Source of the DNA: Portulaca oleracea
Lineage: Eukaryota; Streptophyta; Magnoliopsida; Caryophyllales; Portulacaceae
Length of the DNA stretch: 64,000 nt
Reading direction: 5' to 3'
Assembly (NCBI GenBank): GCA_029582165.1
Contig: CM055870.1
Coordinates: 43,073,513 to 43,137,512, forward strand
Positions 58,466 to 64,000 of the stretch are shown here, piece by piece. A program made the position numbers and the translations under genes. The notes beneath the pieces were generated by a model that had not been told where the DNA came from, did no database searches, and was given only the letters and a program-made list of their open reading frames with translations. Every line of letters starts with the position of its first letter. The stretch's first letter is position 1.

Positions 58466-59916
58466 TGATACGCCGCAAGTGCATGGGTGTACGTGTAGCA
58501 AATATCAAGGTCGATCCCACAAGGACTTTGCTAACTACACACCAAACTAGCTTCCTATGTGATTGCTAAATCGGTCGGGTTTTTGATTGAGAAAAACTAT
58601 TTCTATTTCTAATCACTAAAAAGGGCAAAACCAACAAATATTCACACAATTTACTTGGATTAATCAATACGAGAAAATACGTTCAGGGGATAAAACCTAA
58701 GTAACTCTATGAATTAATCAAGTGGATTGAACATGTAAGTCACTAAGTTGGTACATTTTAGGGTCGATAATCGCATAATGTATTCCGTAGCGAGTTTTGG
58801 CAATGAAACGGATTGCTTAGTAAAATTTATCTATTGGACTCTTTATTGTGTCAATTTTATCTAAGTTAAATATCAAATTATCCAATGACCCCTAGTTACA
58901 AAGTCTTCTATCTCTAGTTCATTTCATATACTAGTTTAATCCTGAGGGTTCCGATTATCGAATTTCTCCGTTCGATACTTCACTCGAAAATCTAATTCCA
59001 GATTCTTGATGGCCAGTCAAAACAATGACATACATAATCAAAGGATAAATAAAATGCATTCAAACTAGATAAACAAACTTGTTCAATCCAACAATGCTCA
59101 ATCCATAAGAGAAACTAATAAGGGTTTATCCCCTAAACTTATGAAAACTACTCACTACTCATGTTCAAAACACAAATCATATCAAAGTCTACTCTAAAAT
59201 GCATGGAAATCTAAGAAAGAGGAATAAACCGAGTTGGATTTCAATCCTTGCTTGAATGTTGATCCGCGGGGACTTTTGCTCCTCCACTTCTCTCCAATTC
59301 TTGAGAACCGATCTTCCAAAACTCAACCAATCTCTCTATCTTCACAATGGATGAATGTGGATGGAAATATGGATGAAAGGTTGGATGAATATGATGATGA
59401 GAATGATGATGAATGGAATCAATTCCCCAGCCAAAACAGCCGTAGCAGCAATTATATAGCAATTAAGAGCAATTGAAACGTCAAAACGCCATAACAACCT
59501 TCCACCACGGACCGTTTCACCCCACCACGATTTGTGTTGCTCACACCACGGTCCGTGGTGAGATGACACGGGTCGTGTTGGAGATTTCTTCCAATTTTGC
59601 TGCTCTCTGGACCCTGACATGGGTCATGTTGATCAAGTTAGAACCCGTGTTGCAGCCTGACGCCATCCTATGACATCTTGGGCCTAAGTTTGGGCCTTGG
59701 GGTAGATTTCTCTCTTGCTAGTGATCCACTTGGACTCCTTTGCTTGTATTCGAGCTTGATTTGATCCAAATTGCTCCAAATTTCTACAAAACTATACCAA
59801 ACTCCAACCAAGCATAATATAGAGAATTCGAGTATAAAATAGCCAAATCATATCGACAATCACTCAAATTAACTCTAAATAATCCTAGATCATATATATA
59901 TAAAATACACTTATCA
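58466..59916 (-). mobile_element. Solo LTR inserted in the Harbinger ORF1
   Basis: 1451 bp, TGATACGCC...CACTTATCA, flanked by TCCCT (58461-58465) and CCCCT (59917-59921), a 4/5 duplication. On the minus strand it starts TGATAAGTGTA, like Tat/Athila-type LTRs, has a TATA-like CTATATAATTGC (inverse of about 59449-59460) and a leader-like stretch after it. Six palindromes lie upstream of the TATA (59503-59652). No PBS or coding region is attached. Confidence 0.75.
59503..59652. promoter_or_regulatory. Array of six 17-bp palindromes in LTR U3
   Basis: Copies start at 59503, 59523, 59544, 59564, 59615 and 59636, e.g. CACCACGGTCCGTGGTG at 59544. Spacing is 20, 21, 20, 51 and 21 bp. The motif and pitch match the array at 15894-16041. 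Confidence 0.75.
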
Positions 59917-60522
59917 CCCCTACTAGAACAACCCCTGCATCGGGCGAAAAAATGCGACAAGTGATAGATGCGGGGGCTAGTTCCAGAAGGATTAAGGGGA
60001 AGTACTCACAAGAACATGTGTCCTCATTCTGTATTACTCTGCAAGAAAGGTCCATGAAACATCAACAGGAGAAATGGTTGCAAATGCGGGAGATTGTGTC
60101 CGACAACCCGTACATATTGAGTGTTGGTGAATCATACATGAACAGGGTTAAGGACTGCATTCGAGAGAATAACTTGTTGGGTTATTTCTTGGGCATCACT
60201 GCTTAACACCAGTCTGGATACTTTAAGAAGCTTATTGACGAATGGAGCAGCGGTTGAGAATCATGGGACAGTGATTTGTTTCAGTATTCAGTGACATTTG
60301 TTTTAATCAGCAAACGTTTCTTATTTTTTTATATGTGCTTGTGGTTGGTTTGATGGATAATCTCTTAGGACTTGATTTGATTTGTCTTTATTTCTTATGT
60401 TATATGTGTGTGGGACATCCTTCAGCTTCTAATAATTGTTAATGTCTTGTGTTGTGTTGAAATATATTCGTGTTTGCTATTGTCTTTATCAGTTGTTGTT
60501 CTTTGATTATGTGTGTTGTAGA

Positions 60523-61960
60523 ATGGGTGAAATTGATGAACAGATGTACGACGCAATGCTTGACGAGATCTTGGCGAACATGCACAGTGATGGAAGGCAG
60601 TATGCCCCCAGACGCACTCCATGGTGGGTGCCAAAAGGGGATGTCTTTATACATCACATGGTGTATGGTGACGCTGAAAAATGTCGAAGGTTATGTCGTT
60701 TGACTCCAGATGCGTTCTCAGCTCTCGTTACTTTGCTTAACAAGAGAAACTTAATCAAGGAAGGTAGACATGTTAAATGACTGGAGATAGTTATGTTTTC
60801 CTTGCATATGTTGGCTATGGGTGCAAGTTGCAGGGACGTGTCGTGTATATCAAACAGGTGGCACCAGACTGCGGCATCATACCATATCATGGTAATTAAC
60901 GTGCTTAGTGTTTTGCCTTGTGATGTAATATGCCCTTATCATAATTCCTTGGAAGACGTTCAAGATTTTTTCTACGATCCAGACAGCTATTACCTTGTCG
61001 ACTACAAGGTAATCTCAAATCACAAAAACTTTGTCATATTTTGGATTGTAATTTTTTACGCATAACAATATGTACATTGTTGGCATTTTGAAGGACGTGG
61101 TTGGAGCTTTGGATGGGACCCACGTCCAATGTATTGTTAATGATGAAGAAGGCCAACCATTCATGAACAGAAAAGGAAACAAGACATGGAATGTGATGGC
61201 AATCGTATCGTTTGACTTGCTGTTTACTTTTATCTGTTGTGGATAGGAAGACAGTGCCCACGACTTTAATGTCTTTAGTGACTGCGTGGAACGAGAGGCA
61301 TTCAAATACCCTCACCCTCCGCCATGTATTCATCAATATTTTTCAACATGTATATTTGCCAACAAGTATAATTTGCAGCAGAAACTCTATGTAGTGTCCT
61401 TTGTTTCTAAACTAGTAGTAAATGCTAGTTGTGTATGTGAGGAAATTAGTTTGTGTGAGCTAGATTGCTATTGGTAGTGAAACCTGATGAATAGACTTTG
61501 AACTTGCAAAGGCCATGGAACTTCTCAAATGTTTTCCCTATATATTAGGATTCGCCATTTCCAAATACAAGTAAGATGGTTTGAAAAGCGGGGATGAGGA
61601 GGAAGAGGATATGTCAGGAGTTCAACTACTATCACTTTGTGATTCGGGGTCATGTGGAGCGTGCCTTTGGAATGGTGAAAAAAAATGTGGCAATTACTTA
61701 ACCGAATGTCATCCCATGACAGGAAATTTCAGATGAGGATAATCACCGCTTGTTGTACCCTCCACAATTTTCGGTTGTTACATATACGAGGTACCCCTAT
61801 AACCCCTGTCCCTCCATTTCATGCTGTGGCTCCACCTGTGTTGCTCGATGACAATGCCAAATAGCAAATGAACTTATTTCGTGATAGGATCGCTGCAAGA
61901 GTTGCTGCCACGCCGGCTCAACGACACGGGAAAAACCCATACTGATGGGATGTATAACTT
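60523..61960 (+). pseudogene. PIF/Harbinger DDE transposase, decayed
   Basis: Starts MGEIDEQMYDAMLDEI. The conserved N-terminal helix-rich region runs to DPDSYYLVDYK (exon end 61008), with TGA at 60778-60780 in frame. The next exon (61095 on) has the first catalytic Asp in GALDGTHVQ, then FDLLFTFICCG and a TAG where the family has Trp, then AHDFNVF. After 61540 the catalytic Glu block HVERAFGMVKK (about 61650) and ITACCTLHNF-like remnants follow in shifted frames. The element encodes the DDE_Tnp_4-type nuclease; this copy has at least two stops plus frameshifts. The terminal inverted repeats were not located. Confidence 0.8.
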
Positions 61961-62740
61961 GTTTCTTATTTTGTATAATAGTATGTCTGTTTTTATTTGT
62001 AGGACATGTTAGTTTTTATTTGTTTGTATCATTTATGTATGTTAACCAGGATTCAATGACGCGTATTTAGAGAAACATCAATGTTATTTCCGTTGCAATT
62101 TGAAGAATCAATGTCAAGTAATTTCTTATGGCAAGTGTGTCATGAATTATTATCTAATGCTTGTTCAGGAGATTTAACCTATTGAAATCGTGGTCCTCAA
62201 TTTTATTTGAGTAGGCAATGGTGTTAATTTTTGTGTGAATAAAGAAATGGGACAGGTTCAGTGTTGTCACTCAATTGAGAAAATACAAGGATGCTTTGAT
62301 GAAATGGGAAGCCAGAGGAAGAATGAGTATCATATGAATACAGGGGAAACCAACAACATGGGTATCATGAATACATGGGAAACCAACCTGCGTTGCTCAA
62401 TGACATGCACCTGTCGCATTCAAAGATAGAAGCTACACTCGTGTGTTTGCCGTATATTACTTTTGGCTCATGAATACAAGGAAAACCAACAACATGTTAT
62501 AGTTCTGTTACGTCGTCTTTTTTAATCCGTCAAAACATAGGTGCCACACAATTATAGGTGAGTAGAGGATCACATTTCAATTGATTACAACTGAGTGCCA
62601 CACAATTGCTAGTGATTACAACTGAGTATACGATCACATTTCAAACGACCATTTTAACACATCATAGGCAAAGCGCTCCGCCGACACAAGTGCCACACAA
62701 TTACAAGTGCTAGTACATAGTTGAGCATCATGTCCATTAA
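61961..62740. other. Harbinger 3' flank and spacer
   Basis: No intact gene. Short local repeats: ATGAATACA(A/G)GG.AAACCAACAACATG three times (62333-62500), and GTGCCACACAATT.. blocks (62540-62705). Confidence 0.4.
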
Positions 62741-62749
62741 TGTATCATA

Positions 62750-63225
62750 CATTGCCACTTATAACAATTACATTAACTTTAGTGCAACCGAAGTTATGGT
62801 AGCTACCATGATCACAATAACAATATTTAACTTCATCTTTGTGTGCTCCAACTTTTTGAGCAACATATCTTTCTCAACTTGTACAACCAACAAGCGTTCC
62901 CTGTATTTGTTCAATTGCTTCACCGTGAATGTGCATCCAATTCCATCTGCCTCACCTTCTCGAGACGACCATATTGGTCAACCAGAAACTCATTGTTACG
63001 AATAATACAGACGACAGAGTTTCGTATGTTCGGACACAACTGTCCGTCAACCCATTTCCAAAAGTCGCATTTGTTTTTGTTTTCCGGACACGTCACAAAT
63101 CTACGTATTGGGTTGTCTGCAGTCAAACTTTTGGATAGCTTACCAACTAATCCACACTCACATCGAAGTTTGTCATCTACATAACAGGGACAAGATACAC
63201 ACGACCTTGGTGACTGCATATTCAA
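62750..63225 (-). pseudogene. GRF-type zinc-finger protein, frameshifted
   Basis: The 101-codon minus ORF (63225-62920) has CECG, SLTADNPIRRFVTCPE and CDFWKWVD, the order C-x-C ... NP-RRF--C ... C-FFKWxD of GRF zinc fingers. After a 1-base shift near 62930 another frame continues (AFTVKQLNKYRERLLVVQVE, then a hydrophobic IVIVIMVATITSVALKLM end). That plan of GRF finger, coiled coil and C-terminal membrane segment is common in small plant GRF proteins, many of them repeated in genomes. Its role is unknown, and it may be TE-associated or a decayed host copy. Confidence 0.55.
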
Positions 63226-63998
63226 TTAATGCTGCCACAATTTCCAACCATTTCATCGTCACACAAATTGTTCATATCCAAGTACAATACAACATATTAT
63301 CACACCCATTAGTTAATGTAAGCTTCAATCAACAAATAAATTCCACGTTAACTTGGTATTAAACTGAATGCCATACAAGATTCAACATAGGTTTTCCATC
63401 AAGGTATTCTAGTTTTGGTTCATAAAACAATATCCATCAAACCACCACTCCCTCGCCTTACACCCAAAACCTAACATATCACTTAGAAATCGAGGATTAA
63501 TCAAAGGTTTCAAGAGGGTCTGTCAAATATTATGGTAATTGAAAATGATCTATGTCCTACAAATGTAAAGACAATACTAACAAAAACAAAGAGAACTCAT
63601 AAAACATTTATGTTCAGATTGAAAACAGTGATGTCCAATTGCCCAGACAGTACTGCAATTGCCAATACAATACTACAATTGCCAAGACAATACAACAATA
63701 TTTATGTAATTCACAAATAATATTGATAGAGAAGTCCCTAAACAAGTCAGAAAACAGGCCAAGAAGAATGTTATGTTCAAATTGAACCAATATCCTTCTA
63801 TATTGTGCTAAAATGCCAGTGATGTTCAAATTGAACCAATACCATTATATATTGTGCTAAGATGCCATGGCTAAGACAGTGATATTCAAATTGAACAAAT
63901 GTCATTCTATATTGTGCTAAGACAGTGATGTTCAGTTGCCCAGCCTGAGAACGAACATTATCACCAATTTGAAGAAATAATTGTGCGTAATACAACAC
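63226..63998. other. Right-edge spacer with tandem repeats
   Basis: No gene is supported. A 46-60 bp unit starting ATGTTCAAATTGAACCAATA and containing TATATTGTGCTAA is repeated at 63773, 63822 and 63882. A shorter CAATTGCC(A/C)A.ACA(A/G)TACT repeat is at 63637-63690. Confidence 0.5.
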
Positions 63999-64000
63999 TC

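Larger units (their letters stand above)
57824..60206 (+). pseudogene. PIF/Harbinger accessory ORF1 (Myb/SANT-like), split by a solo LTR
   Basis: The Myb/SANT-like start is at about 57851-58066 (RNWIVEEDRLMLDTIKNDLF, YNDLKKKYKAWDWLKHYTSG), then TGA at 58067, where the family has Trp. A later exon starts after the acceptor at about 58216 (YKRNYLKFLNGPSATLELL). An acidic stretch follows (DDDEDDDD), with further stops. At 58465 the frame is cut by the LTR 58466-59916. Beyond it the same frame continues (TRTTPASGEKMRQVIDAGAS, then KYSQEHVSSFC) to a TAA at 60204. This fits the Myb-like partner protein of PIF/Harbinger transposases. Confidence 0.65.

Overview
This is a plant (eudicot) nuclear chromosome window: large genes with GT-AG introns, dense nested transposons, AT-rich spacers and long (TA)n, (TAA)n and (CA)n microsatellites. 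The species cannot be fixed from the sequence. Two host genes are well supported, both on the + strand. The first is the 3' three quarters of the Elongator subunit gene ELP2 (five exons, 176-10403; the 5' exons lie outside the window). The second is a complete lipid phosphate phosphatase of the LPP1/LPP3 type (eight exons, 19099-26279, 320 codons before the stop). Every splice junction in both genes was checked for GT-AG and for reading phase.

The rest is mostly mobile DNA. ELP2 introns carry a 1.42-kb solo LTR (1011-2433), a Stowaway-like MITE, a nested pair of terminal-inverted-repeat elements (5701-7608 with 6491-7466 inside it) and a pair of short MITEs. Between the genes lie a decayed Ty3/gypsy pol fragment with an LTR-like tail (11.7-14.4 kb) and a solo LTR flanked by GGAAG (15420-16276). 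The LPP introns hold three Stowaway-like MITEs and a scrambled antisense gypsy remnant.

From 27.3 to 32.9 kb, three palindromic elements stand in a row, separated and bounded by (TA)n tracts; the largest is a 4.25-kb foldback element. A complete 13.4-kb Tekay/Del-like chromovirus (33206-46592, target duplication TAAAT, 3.7-kb LTRs) follows. It has stops and frameshifts in gag-pol and an extra ORF of unknown function upstream of gag. It is flanked on the right by an AT-rich segment that ends in a Helitron-like 3' terminus at 49328. A 5.5-kb Mutator-like element (49511-55042) encodes a decayed FAR1-like transposase joined to an OTU cysteine-protease domain. Its termini match those of the small element in ELP2 intron 3, so the latter looks like its non-autonomous derivative. 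A (TAA)n-filled hAT-like MITE comes next. Then comes a decayed PIF/Harbinger element (Myb/SANT-like ORF plus DDE transposase, 57.8-62.0 kb) whose first ORF is split by a solo LTR (58466-59916). The right edge has a frameshifted GRF-type zinc-finger ORF on the minus strand and short tandem repeats.

The most unusual signals are these: (1) arrays of six 17-bp CACGG-n-CCGTG palindromes on a 20-21 bp pitch, upstream of the TATA box in two LTRs with different termini; (2) the chain of palindromic elements alternating with (TA)n; (3) GC-rich palindromic islands set in AT-rich DNA and conserved between the OTU-Mutator element and its small derivative; (4) the extra ORF in the chromovirus.
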